Shown here piece after piece: positions 41,104 to 49,700 of a stretch of 51,198 bases of DNA. This stretch comes from Clostridiales bacterium. GTDB lineage: Bacteria; Bacillota; Clostridia; Oscillospirales; Oscillospiraceae. The notes under the pieces are model-generated. The model saw nothing but the letters and a program-made list of their open reading frames with translations. It was not told the DNA's origin and did not search any database. Within the stretch, counting starts at the first letter, position 1; each line of letters starts with the position of its first letter. Where the stretch lies: positions 1-51,198 of the forward strand of contig SFFV01000016.1 of the NCBI GenBank assembly GCA_004557735.1. Direction: 5' to 3'. The position numbers and the translations under genes are program-made.

Positions 41104-41123
41104 ATAAGGATAAGGGCGTTTTT
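41086..41123 (+). repeat. Inverted repeat spanning the operon promoter (operator or terminator)
   Basis: GCCCTTATC (41086-41094) and GATAAGGGC (41109-41117) are perfect inverted repeats 14 nt apart, and the right arm runs into GTTTTTAT. It can act as the terminator of the repeat-protein gene (56 nt after its stop), as an operator over the -10 box, or both. Confidence 0.6.
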
Positions 41124-41152
41124 ATATCCTTTCGACAGAATGGGCGGATACG

Positions 41153-42568
41153 ATGAAAAAGACTTCCCATGCGGGACATACCGGGCAGGCAGCGCTCAGC
41201 GCGCTGTTGGAAATATCGCTGGCGGTCGTGCCGGCGCTGCTGTTCTTCTATACATACGTTCACCATTACCCGTCAGCGACGTTTTTTCTGCGGGGCAATG
41301 TGTTGTTCTTCGTTGTCTATTTCGCGATCCTCGTGCTGTTTATGACGATCTACGGCAGCTTCAGCGTACGGAAATACCGCACGCGGGAGCTGGTGTTCGC
41401 GTTCGGCCTTTCGAGCTTTTTCACGGACACCATTGCCTATTTCCTCATGTGCATGATCGCAAAAATGCTCCTGCCGCCGAAGTACGTCATCCTCACGCTG
41501 CTGCTGCAGTGCCTCGTGGAGACAGGAATTTTTATTCTCGCCCGCATTCTGGCCGATCGGCTCGAGCCGCCGGCGTTGGCGCTGCTGATCGTGCCGGAGA
41601 TGGATGCCGAGGAGAACGTCCGCAGTAAGTTTGACCGCCGCCGCACGCGCTACTCCATCGATCGCGTCGTTTCCGCGGATATGCCGTGGGAGGAGCTGTG
41701 CGAGATCATGCACTCCTACACTACAGTCGTGCTGATGCCGATGGAAAAGGAGCTGCGCCGCCGCATCATGGACGACTGCTTCTGGCACGGCATCGCCATC
41801 ATGCTCAAGCCGGATATGCAGGACATCATGGTAAACTGTGCCGACACGGTCATCATGAGCGATGTGCCGCTCTGCGCCGTGCACACCGGCAACCACGACC
41901 GCGGCTATCTGACAGCGAAGCGTGTGCTCGATATCGTTGTGTCCGTATGCGGCCTTATCATTTGCAGCCCGATCTTCCTTGCCGTGGCCATTGCCATCAA
42001 AATTCAGGACGGCGGGCCGGTATTTTACCGGCAGAAGCGTCTCACGCTGAACGGCAAGCCGTTTTACCTTACCAAGTTCCGCAGCATGGTCGTGAACGCG
42101 GAATCCGCCACCGGCGCGGTACTGGCAGGGAAGAGCGATTCCCGCATCACGAAGGTGGGGGCGTTCCTCCGCGCCACGCGCATCGACGAGCTGCCGCAGC
42201 TTCTCAACATTCTCAACGGCGATATGACGCTTGTCGGCCCTCGTCCGGAACGGCCGGAGTTTTATCAGAAATACTGCGCCGAGTACCCGGAGTTCGCCTA
42301 CCGCCTGCGGGCCAAGGCCGGTCTCACCGGCTACGCCCAGCTCTACGGGAAATACAACACCACTTTTGCGGACAAGGCGCTGCTTGATATGTACTATATC
42401 CAGAAGGCGTCCTTCCTCTGGGACCTGCAGCTCATTTTCTATACGCTGAAGATCATCTTCGTCAAGGAGAGCACCGAGGGCGTGGATACTGCCGGCACGG
42501 ATAAGACGAAAGACGCGGAGAAGACGGCTGTGGGCGCGACAAACCTTTCCACTCGGAAAAGGAATTGA
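41153..42568 (+). CDS. Polyprenyl-phosphate sugar-1-phosphate transferase (WcaJ-like)
   Basis: A 471-aa initiating transferase that loads the first sugar phosphate onto undecaprenyl phosphate. The N-terminal half has four hydrophobic segments (about 20-40, 48-66, 84-105, 112-132) and a soluble CoA-binding-like region (about 140-245). The C-terminal catalytic domain starts at TAKRVLDIVVS (about 254). It contains GGPVFYRQKR, FYLTKFRSM, TRIDELPQLLNILNGDM and LVGPRPERPEF, the family hallmarks, and AGLTGYAQLYGKY. The sugar is not predictable; family members use glucose-, galactose- or N-acetyl-amino-sugar phosphates. It is the first gene of a plus-strand operon of at least ten genes. Confidence 0.93.
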   Translation: MKKTSHAGHTGQAALSALLEISLAVVPALLFFYTYVHHYPSATFFLRGNVLFFVVYFAILVLFMTIYGSFSVRKYRTRELVFAFGLSSFFTDTIAYFLMCMIAKMLLPPKYVILTLLLQCLVETGIFILARILADRLEPPALALLIVPEMDAEENVRSKFDRRRTRYSIDRVVSADMPWEELCEIMHSYTTVVLMPMEKELRRRIMDDCFWHGIAIMLKPDMQDIMVNCADTVIMSDVPLCAVHTGNHDRGYLTAKRVLDIVVSVCGLIICSPIFLAVAIAIKIQDGGPVFYRQKRLTLNGKPFYLTKFRSMVVNAESATGAVLAGKSDSRITKVGAFLRATRIDELPQLLNILNGDMTLVGPRPERPEFYQKYCAEYPEFAYRLRAKAGLTGYAQLYGKYNTTFADKALLDMYYIQKASFLWDLQLIFYTLKIIFVKESTEGVDTAGTDKTKDAEKTAVGATNLSTRKRN

Positions 42569-42572
42569 GAAT

Positions 42573-43775
42573 ATGAAGATCCTGATCCATACAGACGAAT
42601 ACTATCCCACGCCTCAGGCATGCGCCTACCGGATGAAGGTGCTGGCCGATGCGTTTACAGCGGCGGGGAACGACGTCACCGTGATCGCCAGCGCGGTGAA
42701 CCGCGCCAACGGCGAGATCGGAGACCATGCCGAGCGTATCATCTACGTGCCCGCCGCCCGCATGCGAAAAAAAACAACGCTTTTGCGTCTGTTAAATAAT
42801 CTGAGCTTTGCTGTCACGTCGCTCTTTTCGGCGTTTGCCGCCGGACGGGCGGATGTTGTGATTACCACGTCGCCGCCGCTTCTGATCAGCCTGTCCGGTT
42901 GGATCATTGCGCGGTGCAAGGGAGCAAAGCTCGTCTTTGATGTTCGGGACATTTGGCCGGACGTGGCGACGGAGATGGGAAATCTGCGTCAGGACGGTGC
43001 GGCCTGCTGCGTGTTCCGCCGGATCGCCGATTTTATGTACCGGCACAGCGATGCCGTCACGACGGTTTCCCCCGGCAAGGTGGAAAAGATCCGCGCGCAT
43101 CTGCGCCGGCTGCATGTTGCGGCGGAGGGAAAGACCGTCCTTTTCGGGAACGGCTTTGACGAGCGCGTGCTGCAGTGCCGGCTTGACAGCGCGCTGATGG
43201 AGAAGTATGCGCCGCCGGGCGTTTTTTCCTGCGTATACATCGGGAACATCGGTCTGGCGCAGGGACTTGACGTGCTGCTGCGTCTGGCGAAGGAGACCAG
43301 CCGTCCGGAGGCGCGGTTCCTGCTCTTCGGCGACGGTGCGCAGCGCGCCGAACTGGCCGAAAAAGCTGCGGCGGAAGAGCTGAAAAACGTTTCTTTCTGC
43401 GGTGTGCTGCCGCATGAAAAGGTCCTTTCCGTTCTTTCGGCGGCACAGCTGAGCTTTATCCCACTTAAAAACGCGAACATGCGCGACAGCATTCCCACCA
43501 AAATTTACGAAGCGCTCGGCATCGGATGCCCGGTGCTGCTTGTGGCCGAGGGCGACGCATGCCGTGTGGTGGAGGAGGCGGAGCTCGGATGCTGCGTTTC
43601 CCCCGATCACCCGGAGCGTCTCGCCGAGGTATTTGACGAAATGGTTGGGCAGTATGCGCGCTATGACGAGCAGCGCCGCGCTGGAGCGCGGGAGCTTATG
43701 AAACGAAAATACTCGCGTCAGCAGATCGCAAAGGCGTATGAAGCGTGGCTTCACGATCTCACGGGAAAAAACTGA
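42573..43775 (+). CDS. GT4 family glycosyltransferase (WbuB-like)
   Basis: A 400-aa glycosyltransferase with two Rossmann domains (GT-B fold). The N-terminal part contains DEYYPTPQACAYRMKVLADAF and KLVFDVRDIWPDVATEMG, typical of WbuB-like amino-sugar transferases. The C-terminal GT4 domain (about 215-380) has VYIGNIGLAQGLDVLL, FLLFGDGAQRAEL, PHEKVLSVLSAAQLSFIPL and SIPTKIYEALGIGCPVLLV with the conserved sugar-nucleotide Glu. It probably adds the second sugar to the lipid-linked primer. It starts 4 nt after the initiating transferase stop. Confidence 0.9.
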   Translation: MKILIHTDEYYPTPQACAYRMKVLADAFTAAGNDVTVIASAVNRANGEIGDHAERIIYVPAARMRKKTTLLRLLNNLSFAVTSLFSAFAAGRADVVITTSPPLLISLSGWIIARCKGAKLVFDVRDIWPDVATEMGNLRQDGAACCVFRRIADFMYRHSDAVTTVSPGKVEKIRAHLRRLHVAAEGKTVLFGNGFDERVLQCRLDSALMEKYAPPGVFSCVYIGNIGLAQGLDVLLRLAKETSRPEARFLLFGDGAQRAELAEKAAAEELKNVSFCGVLPHEKVLSVLSAAQLSFIPLKNANMRDSIPTKIYEALGIGCPVLLVAEGDACRVVEEAELGCCVSPDHPERLAEVFDEMVGQYARYDEQRRAGARELMKRKYSRQQIAKAYEAWLHDLTGKN

Positions 43776-43795
43776 CGGGATAGGAGATAGTATCC

Positions 43796-44956
43796 ATGGT
43801 AAACGTTATCGGTCTCGGCTATATCGGACTCCCCACGGCGCTGATGATGGCGTCCCACGGCGTGGAGGTCGTTGGAACAGACTATAATTCAGCGCTTGTG
43901 GCGACGCTCAACGCCGGTAAAACCACGTTCAAGGAGGAGGGGCTTGACGGCTTTTTCCGGAAGGCGGTCCCCACGCCCTACGATAAATTCAGCAAGAAGG
44001 TCGATCCCTGCTATGTGGTGAGCGCTGTTTCCTCCGTGATGCAGGTCTGCCCCAAGGGGGCGATCCTCGTCATTGAGTCTACGATCTCGCCGGGGACGAT
44101 CGACAAATACATCCGCCCGCTCATCGCGGAGAACGGTTTTACCGTGGGGGAGGATATCCACCTTGCCCACGCGCCGGAGCGGATCATTCCGGGCAACATG
44201 ATGTATGAGCTTGTCCACAACAACCGTACCATCGGCGCGGACAGCGTCGAGATCGGCGAAAAAGTCAAAGCGCTGTACGCCTCGTTCTGCGAGGGCAGCA
44301 TCGTCGTTACCGATATTCGCACCGCGGAAATGACGAAGGTTGTGGAAAATACGTTTCGCGCCGTGAACATCGCATTTGCCAACGAGCTTGCCAAGATCTG
44401 CCGGTATGACGGCATGGACGTATACGAGATCATACGCATCTGCAATATGCACCCGCGTGTGAATATTCTTCAGCCCGGTCCCGGCGTCGGCGGACATTGC
44501 ATCAGCGTTGATCCGTGGTTTCTCGTGGGGGACTATCCCTCACTGGCCAAGGTGATCGACGAGGCGATGAAAACCAACGACGGCATGCCGGATTTTGTTC
44601 TCAACCGCATATATGAGATCATGCGCGAGTGCGGTCTTACCGATCTCCGGCGCGTGGGGCTTTACGGTCTCACCTACAAGGAAAACGTGGACGATATGCG
44701 AGAATCGCCGACGCTCCAACTTCTGGAGAGCCAGGCGCGGCACCTCGCCGAGCGGCTGAAGGTATACGACCCCTTTGTCCAACGCGATGTGGTAGCGAAC
44801 CAATACCATGATCTGGACGCGTTTCTTGCGGACGTGGACATGGTCGTCGTGATGGTAAAGCATAACGAGATCCGGGAACAGCAGGACAAGCTTGTGGGCA
44901 AGGTCGTGCTGGACTGCCAGAACGTGATAAAACTGCCGAACGTGTACCATATCTGA
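43796..44956 (+). CDS. wecC: UDP-N-acetyl-D-mannosaminuronate dehydrogenase, apparently shortened
   Basis: A 386-aa NAD-dependent nucleotide-sugar dehydrogenase oxidising UDP-ManNAc to UDP-ManNAcA. The NAD site GLGYIGLPTA is at 6-15 and the catalytic Cys is C235 in GPGVGGHCISVDPWF. ESTISPGT, HAPERIIPGNM, TAEMTKVVENTFRAVNIAFANE and RESPTLQLLE are conserved. Family members are usually about 400-430 aa. Here EEGLDGFFRK passes straight into AVPTPYD (residues about 47-62). The segment that normally lies between, with the strand ending ADxxIIAVPTP, seems to be missing (about 20 residues). The frame is kept. WecB follows 38 nt later, which supports the substrate. Confidence 0.88.
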   Translation: MVNVIGLGYIGLPTALMMASHGVEVVGTDYNSALVATLNAGKTTFKEEGLDGFFRKAVPTPYDKFSKKVDPCYVVSAVSSVMQVCPKGAILVIESTISPGTIDKYIRPLIAENGFTVGEDIHLAHAPERIIPGNMMYELVHNNRTIGADSVEIGEKVKALYASFCEGSIVVTDIRTAEMTKVVENTFRAVNIAFANELAKICRYDGMDVYEIIRICNMHPRVNILQPGPGVGGHCISVDPWFLVGDYPSLAKVIDEAMKTNDGMPDFVLNRIYEIMRECGLTDLRRVGLYGLTYKENVDDMRESPTLQLLESQARHLAERLKVYDPFVQRDVVANQYHDLDAFLADVDMVVVMVKHNEIREQQDKLVGKVVLDCQNVIKLPNVYHI

Positions 44957-44994
44957 TACTGGAGCGGATCAGAAAGAAACGGGGGGATCCAGAC

Positions 44995-46095
44995 GTGAAA
45001 AAGGTGATGCTGGTATTCGGCACGCGGCCGGAGGCCATCAAAATGTGCCCGCTTGTCAGCGAACTTAAGACGAGAAGCGACATACAGACCGTCGTCTGCG
45101 TCACCGGTCAGCACCGGCAGATGCTGGACATGGTGCTTCAAGCGTTCTCGGTCACGCCCGACTACGATCTCTCCGTCATGAAGGACCGGCAGACGCTCTT
45201 TGACGTGACGGCCGGCGTTCTGCGGGGCATCGAACCGGTGTTGCGGGAGGAAAAGCCGGACGTTGTGCTTGTCCACGGCGACACGTCCACGACATTTGCC
45301 GCGGCGCTCGCCTGCTTTTATCTGCAGATCCCCGTCGGGCATGTGGAGGCGGGCCTGCGCACCTACAACCTTGCCAGCCCGTACCCGGAGGAATTCAACC
45401 GGCAGGCGGTGTCTATCGTTACGCGGTTCCATTTTGCCCCGACCGAGCGGGCAAAAGAAAACCTGCTGCGCGAGGGGAAAGACCCCGGCACGGTCTATGT
45501 CACCGGCAATACCGCCATCGACGCGCTGAAAACGACCGTCCGGCGGGAGTATACGCACCCGGAGCTGGAATGGGCTTCGGGCAGCCGTCTGATCCTTATC
45601 ACGGCGCACCGGCGGGAGAATCTCGGCAAACCGATGGAGCATATGTTCCGCGCCATCCGCCGCGTGATGGACGAGCATCCCGACACCAAAGCGATCTACC
45701 CCATCCATATGAACCCGCGCGTGCGGGAGCTTGCCGGGCGGTATCTCGGCGGGGATGACCGCATCCGCATCATCGAGCCGCTCGATGTGATCGACTTTCA
45801 CAATTTCATGGCGCGCTGCCATCTGATACTGACGGACTCCGGCGGTATTCAGGAGGAAGCGCCGAGTCTCGGCAAGCCCGTGCTCGTCATGCGCGATACG
45901 ACCGAGCGCCCGGAGGGCATCGCCGCCGGAACGCTCCGGCTCGTCGGCACGGAGGAAGAGACGATCTACCGCGAGTTTACGCAGCTGCTGACGGACAGAG
46001 CGGCATACGATTTCATGGCGCACGCGGCCAATCCCTACGGCGACGGCCATGCGTCGGAGCGCATCGCGGATATCCTTTCGGGAGCCGGGCTGTGA
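44995..46095 (+). CDS. wecB: UDP-N-acetylglucosamine 2-epimerase (non-hydrolysing)
   Basis: A 366-aa GT-B-fold epimerase converting UDP-GlcNAc to UDP-ManNAc, the substrate of the dehydrogenase upstream. Motifs are FGTRPEAIKM (8-17), HGDTSTTFAAALA, GHVEAGLRTY, PEEFNRQ, TAHRRENLG, DSGGIQEEA and RDTTERPEG, all as in the MnaA/WecB family. Length is normal. The GTG start at 44995 is preceded by GGGGGGATCC. Its stop overlaps the next gene's GTG start (GTGA). Confidence 0.96.
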   Translation: MKKVMLVFGTRPEAIKMCPLVSELKTRSDIQTVVCVTGQHRQMLDMVLQAFSVTPDYDLSVMKDRQTLFDVTAGVLRGIEPVLREEKPDVVLVHGDTSTTFAAALACFYLQIPVGHVEAGLRTYNLASPYPEEFNRQAVSIVTRFHFAPTERAKENLLREGKDPGTVYVTGNTAIDALKTTVRREYTHPELEWASGSRLILITAHRRENLGKPMEHMFRAIRRVMDEHPDTKAIYPIHMNPRVRELAGRYLGGDDRIRIIEPLDVIDFHNFMARCHLILTDSGGIQEEAPSLGKPVLVMRDTTERPEGIAAGTLRLVGTEEETIYREFTQLLTDRAAYDFMAHAANPYGDGHASERIADILSGAGL

Positions 46096-47189
46096 CGGCC
46101 GCACGGATCAGAGAGACCGCTATGCGCGGCAAGGCGCTGCTGACGCTCTCAGACGGGCGGCTGCTTTGCAGCTGCGGCGGACGGCTGCGGTTTTACGATA
46201 CGATTTCCGAACGGCTGCTTTCGGAAACGCCGCTTCCCCTATCTGGCTGGAAGCGTTTGGCGGTCCGGTTCCGCCTTGCGGAGCGGGCGCTGCACGCCGA
46301 ATGCCGGTGGGCGCATGAGCTGCCGGATGGGAACATTCTTTTTTCGTTTGAAAACAGCATTTTTTCCATGAATCCTGCTGAGGGCGTGATTCGCAGAGAG
46401 ACGGTACCCGTGCGTGGCAAGCCGCTGATGATTGCGCCGATCCGAGGTATTCCCGGATTCGCCGACGGCGTGGCTTTCGGCGATTACGGCGGGAACGACC
46501 GCCGGGAACCGGTTCGAATATTCTTTCGGCCAGAGAGCGGTGCTGTGTGGGAAACGGCGTATACCTTTCCTGCGGGAGAGATCCGGCATGTTCACGGTCT
46601 TTTTCCATGTGCCGGGCGCGAATGCGTTTACATTTTGACTGGCGATGAGGACGGTGAGTGCGGCATCTGGGAAGCACGAGACGGTTTCCGCTCCGTGCAT
46701 CCCGTTTTGCGCGGAAATCAGCAATACCGCGCTTGCCAGATGCAGGCGTTGCCGGATGGAGACATTCTCTTCATGACCGACTCTCCGTCTGAACCAAACC
46801 ATATGTTCAGGCTCTCATCGGAGGGAGATGTGTCGTCGTGCGGTGAGCTGCCCGGCACATGCATATACGGCAGACCGGCTTTCGACGGCGGTATATATTC
46901 TACGACCTGTGAGCCGGACGCCAAAGCGCCGAACCGGGCGGTGTTCTTTTTGACAAACCGGCCGGGAAAGGGAATCCGTTCCCGCACGGTCGAGGTTTTC
47001 ACAGTGAATGACCGCGGAGAAAAAAGCGTTTTGGCGGCGTTTCAACATGATGGGCTTCCGCTTCGGCTGTTCCAATATGCCGCGGTGACGTTTGCCGAGG
47101 GAGACAAAATTTATTTCACGCCGCAGTGCGTCCGAAAACATGACGGTCATGTTTTCCTCTGGCAGGACGGTTTCGGCGCGCAGGGATAA
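46092..47189 (+). CDS. Unassigned propeller-like protein in the glycan operon
   Basis: A 365-aa protein with no signal peptide or membrane helix that I can see. It has several short beta-rich repeats of the type LxDGxxLx(C/F)S: LSDGRLLCSC (about 19-28), LPDGNILFSF (about 77-86) and LPDGDILFMT (about 220-229). Together with regularly spaced GD/GN turns these suggest a beta-propeller. No catalytic motif was recognised. The GTG start overlaps the WecB stop (GTGA) with GGAG 8 nt upstream; an ATG at 46122 is an alternative. It contains more A/T-rich codons than the flanking genes by eye, hinting at a different origin. It may be a glycan-binding or glycan-modifying protein, but this is inference from context. 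Confidence 0.65.
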   Translation: MTAARIRETAMRGKALLTLSDGRLLCSCGGRLRFYDTISERLLSETPLPLSGWKRLAVRFRLAERALHAECRWAHELPDGNILFSFENSIFSMNPAEGVIRRETVPVRGKPLMIAPIRGIPGFADGVAFGDYGGNDRREPVRIFFRPESGAVWETAYTFPAGEIRHVHGLFPCAGRECVYILTGDEDGECGIWEARDGFRSVHPVLRGNQQYRACQMQALPDGDILFMTDSPSEPNHMFRLSSEGDVSSCGELPGTCIYGRPAFDGGIYSTTCEPDAKAPNRAVFFLTNRPGKGIRSRTVEVFTVNDRGEKSVLAAFQHDGLPLRLFQYAAVTFAEGDKIYFTPQCVRKHDGHVFLWQDGFGAQG

Positions 47190-47194
47190 CGACC

Positions 47195-48352
47195 ATGGAC
47201 AGAAATCAGCGGCTTGCCGCTTCTCAAAAAGAAAAAAAACGCGTGTGCATACTGACTACGGTGCATCCGCGGGACGATACTCGTGTCTTTTTTCACGAGG
47301 CCTGTGCGCTTGCGGAAAGATATGAGACGATCCTGCTCACGGCAGACGGAAAACAGAACGAAACGGTCCGGGGGGTCTCGATTCGTTCCGTTATTCCGCA
47401 GCCGCCGAAAAACCGCCCGGAGCGCATGCTGAAAGCAACGCGGATCATGTTCCGCGAAGCACTTTCCCTCGATGCGGACGTGTATCATTTCCACGATACG
47501 GAGCTCTTTCCCACGGCGCTTCGACTCAGACGCCATGGGAAGACCGTAATCTTTGACGCACATGAAAGTATCCGCGATACGATCCTTGACCGCGACTATC
47601 TGCCGCACTGGATCCTTTGCGTCCTCGGAAAATGTCTGGGCGCGCTGGAACGGTATACGGCGCAGCGCATGGATGCCGTGGTTACTGTAACGCCGTTTTT
47701 GAAGGAACGGTACGAAAGCTGGGGTTGCCGGACGCAGCTCGTCTGCAACTTCCCAGAGATCGACGCATTTACCGCCGGAGATACCGCGTGGAGCCGGAGA
47801 TCGTGCGTTGCCTGTTACGCCGGTGTGCGTAACGACCGCGCTCGCGGGGCGTACGAAATGACAGAGGCCGCGCAGCTTTCCGGCGTACCTCTCCGGCTGT
47901 TCGGCAGAGTGACGGACACGGTCCGGCAGGAACTTGCGGCCATTGACACAAAAAAGATTGTCGATTTTGCCGGAACAGTTGAACGAAGCACGGTGATCGA
48001 CGCTCTCTGCACATCGCAGATCGGAATGGTCACGGAGCACTGCACCGGCAACGCGCGGAACGCCTACTGCGTCAAGATGTTCGAGTATATGGCGGCCGGT
48101 ATGGCGATCGTTTCTTCGAATATCCCGTTGTGGGAACGGACGATCCGAGAGAGCGGCTGCGGACTTTGCGTTGATCCGACAAAGCCGGAAGGGATCGCCG
48201 GGGCACTGGAATGGCTCCGTGACCATCCGGCAGAGGCGGAACGCATGGGCAGGGCCGGACGAAGAGCAGCGGAAGAGACATACAATTGGGCGGTACAGAA
48301 GGAAGCGCTCTTTGCCCTGTATAATAAACTGATAGGAGATAGAGGATCATGA
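47195..48352 (+). CDS. GT4-like glycosyltransferase
   Basis: A 385-aa GT-B glycosyltransferase. The N-terminal domain has CILTTVHPRDDTRVFFHEACAL, a pattern seen in GT4 enzymes of surface glycan loci, and DVYHFHDTELFPTALRLRRHGK. The C-terminal donor domain (about 200-360) contains VACYAGVRNDRARGAYEM, PLRLFGRVTD, and the hallmark NAYCVKMFEYMAAGMAIVSSN with the conserved Glu, then GLCVDPTKPEGIAGAL. The sugar is unknown. It starts 5 nt after the propeller-like gene, and its stop overlaps the WbqC start (ATGA). Confidence 0.87.
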   Translation: MDRNQRLAASQKEKKRVCILTTVHPRDDTRVFFHEACALAERYETILLTADGKQNETVRGVSIRSVIPQPPKNRPERMLKATRIMFREALSLDADVYHFHDTELFPTALRLRRHGKTVIFDAHESIRDTILDRDYLPHWILCVLGKCLGALERYTAQRMDAVVTVTPFLKERYESWGCRTQLVCNFPEIDAFTAGDTAWSRRSCVACYAGVRNDRARGAYEMTEAAQLSGVPLRLFGRVTDTVRQELAAIDTKKIVDFAGTVERSTVIDALCTSQIGMVTEHCTGNARNAYCVKMFEYMAAGMAIVSSNIPLWERTIRESGCGLCVDPTKPEGIAGALEWLRDHPAEAERMGRAGRRAAEETYNWAVQKEALFALYNKLIGDRGS

Positions 48353-49071
48353 TCGTTGGGATCCATCAACTGCATTATTTTCCGTGGATGGGATATCTGG
48401 ATAAAATGGCAAAGTCCGACGCCTTTGTTCTGCTTGACGAAGTGCAGCTCAACGACGCATCCTACATGTTCCGCCATACGCTGCTCGATAAAAACGGAGA
48501 GAAGAAATACATAACTATTCCGTTCAATAAAAAGGGCTATATGCAGCGGAAATACAACGAACTGGAGTTGAACGGCGCGGTCGACTGGCAGACGCGGCAG
48601 AAAAACTTTATTCAGGACAGCTACCGCAAACACCCGTATTACGCCGAGATCTGGGCGCGCATCGAGCCGGTGTTCACCGGAAAGTTTGAGCGGCTCACGG
48701 AAGTTACGGAAGCCTCGGTGGATATTCTGCGCAGTATTTTCGGCATTGAGACGCCGCTCGTAAAGCAAAGCTCCCTTTCCTTTGCGGAAGGGCAGAAAAA
48801 CGAATTTCTGATCCATATCCTTCAGCAGCTCGGCGCGGACCGCTATCTTTCCGGCAACGGCGCGCGAAAGTACATGGATATGCAAATGTTTGAAAATGCC
48901 GGCATCCATGTGGTGTACCAGCAGTTCACGCTGCCGGAGTACCCGCAGAAAAACAGCGCGGAATTTGTTCCCGGCATCAGCAGTCTGGACCTGCTTTTCA
49001 ATTGCGGTATCGAGGAGTCCCGGCGGATTTTCTGGGAGAACGTGGCGCGCGGCCACGAAAGAGGAGAATGA
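48349..49071 (+). CDS. WbqC family protein
   Basis: A 240-aa protein of the WbqC family found in O-antigen and other surface-glycan loci. It opens with the diagnostic IVGIHQLHYFPWMGYLDKMA and continues with SDAFVLLDEVQLNDASYMFR, ITIPFNKKGY and YYAEIWARIEPVF; SGNGARKYMDMQMFENAGI follows near 175. WbqC-like proteins are linked by context to modified amino sugars, but their activity is poorly defined. The ATG overlaps the upstream stop by 4 nt. The PIG-L deacetylase gene begins 2 nt after its stop. Confidence 0.92.
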   Translation: MIVGIHQLHYFPWMGYLDKMAKSDAFVLLDEVQLNDASYMFRHTLLDKNGEKKYITIPFNKKGYMQRKYNELELNGAVDWQTRQKNFIQDSYRKHPYYAEIWARIEPVFTGKFERLTEVTEASVDILRSIFGIETPLVKQSSLSFAEGQKNEFLIHILQQLGADRYLSGNGARKYMDMQMFENAGIHVVYQQFTLPEYPQKNSAEFVPGISSLDLLFNCGIEESRRIFWENVARGHERGE

Positions 49072-49073
49072 AT

Positions 49074-49700
49074 ATGGCAAAAAAGATTCTGGTTCTGGCG
49101 CCGCACACGGATGACGGCGAGCTTGGCTGCGGCGGCGCGATCGCCCGCTTTCTGGAAGAGGGGGCGGAGATCTGGTATACGGCGTTTTCCACCTGTGAGG
49201 AATCCGTTCCGACGGGTTACGAAAAGGATGAATTGGCCCGCGAACTGATGGCGGCGATGATGCACTTCGGAATCCCGGAGGATCATGTGTTTGTTTATCA
49301 TTTTCCCGTCCGCCATTTTCCGCAGCACCGGCAGGAGATCCTGGAGGAGATGGTGAAGCTCAACCGCAGCATTGGTCCCGATCTGGTGTTTGCCCCGTCG
49401 CTGAACGATGTGCATCAGGATCATCAGGTGATCGCGAACGAGACTGTGCGGGCCTTTAAGAAAACCAGCATCCTCGGCTATGAAGAGCCGTGGAATAACC
49501 TGACGTTTCAGAATCAGGTGTACATTTCGCTTGACGAACGGCATGTCCGCGCGAAGGCAGAGGCCCTTGAATGTTATGAGTCGCAGAAGGGCCGCGACTA
49601 TACCGCGAGAGATTATATTTTCGGCGTTACCCACGCTCATGGCGTGCAGATCGGCCGGAAATATGCGGAGGTCTTTGAGACCGTGCGCTGGATCGTATGA
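49074..49700 (+). CDS. PIG-L family (LmbE-like) deacetylase
   Basis: A 208-aa zinc-dependent de-N-acetylase. The first metal motif HTDDGELGCGG lies at 11-21 (H11, D14; the family usually reads HPDDxELGCGG), and the second, HQDH with H114 and H117, follows SLNDV. TARDYIFGVTHAHG precedes the C-terminus. PIG-L enzymes remove N-acetyl groups from GlcNAc-like sugars or related substrates; here it probably deacetylates a sugar of the glycan or its precursor. The start at 49074 was chosen because GAGGAG ends 7 nt before it; an ATG at 49068 is only 1 nt from that site. Its stop overlaps the next gene's start (ATGA). Confidence 0.9.
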   Translation: MAKKILVLAPHTDDGELGCGGAIARFLEEGAEIWYTAFSTCEESVPTGYEKDELARELMAAMMHFGIPEDHVFVYHFPVRHFPQHRQEILEEMVKLNRSIGPDLVFAPSLNDVHQDHQVIANETVRAFKKTSILGYEEPWNNLTFQNQVYISLDERHVRAKAEALECYESQKGRDYTARDYIFGVTHAHGVQIGRKYAEVFETVRWIV

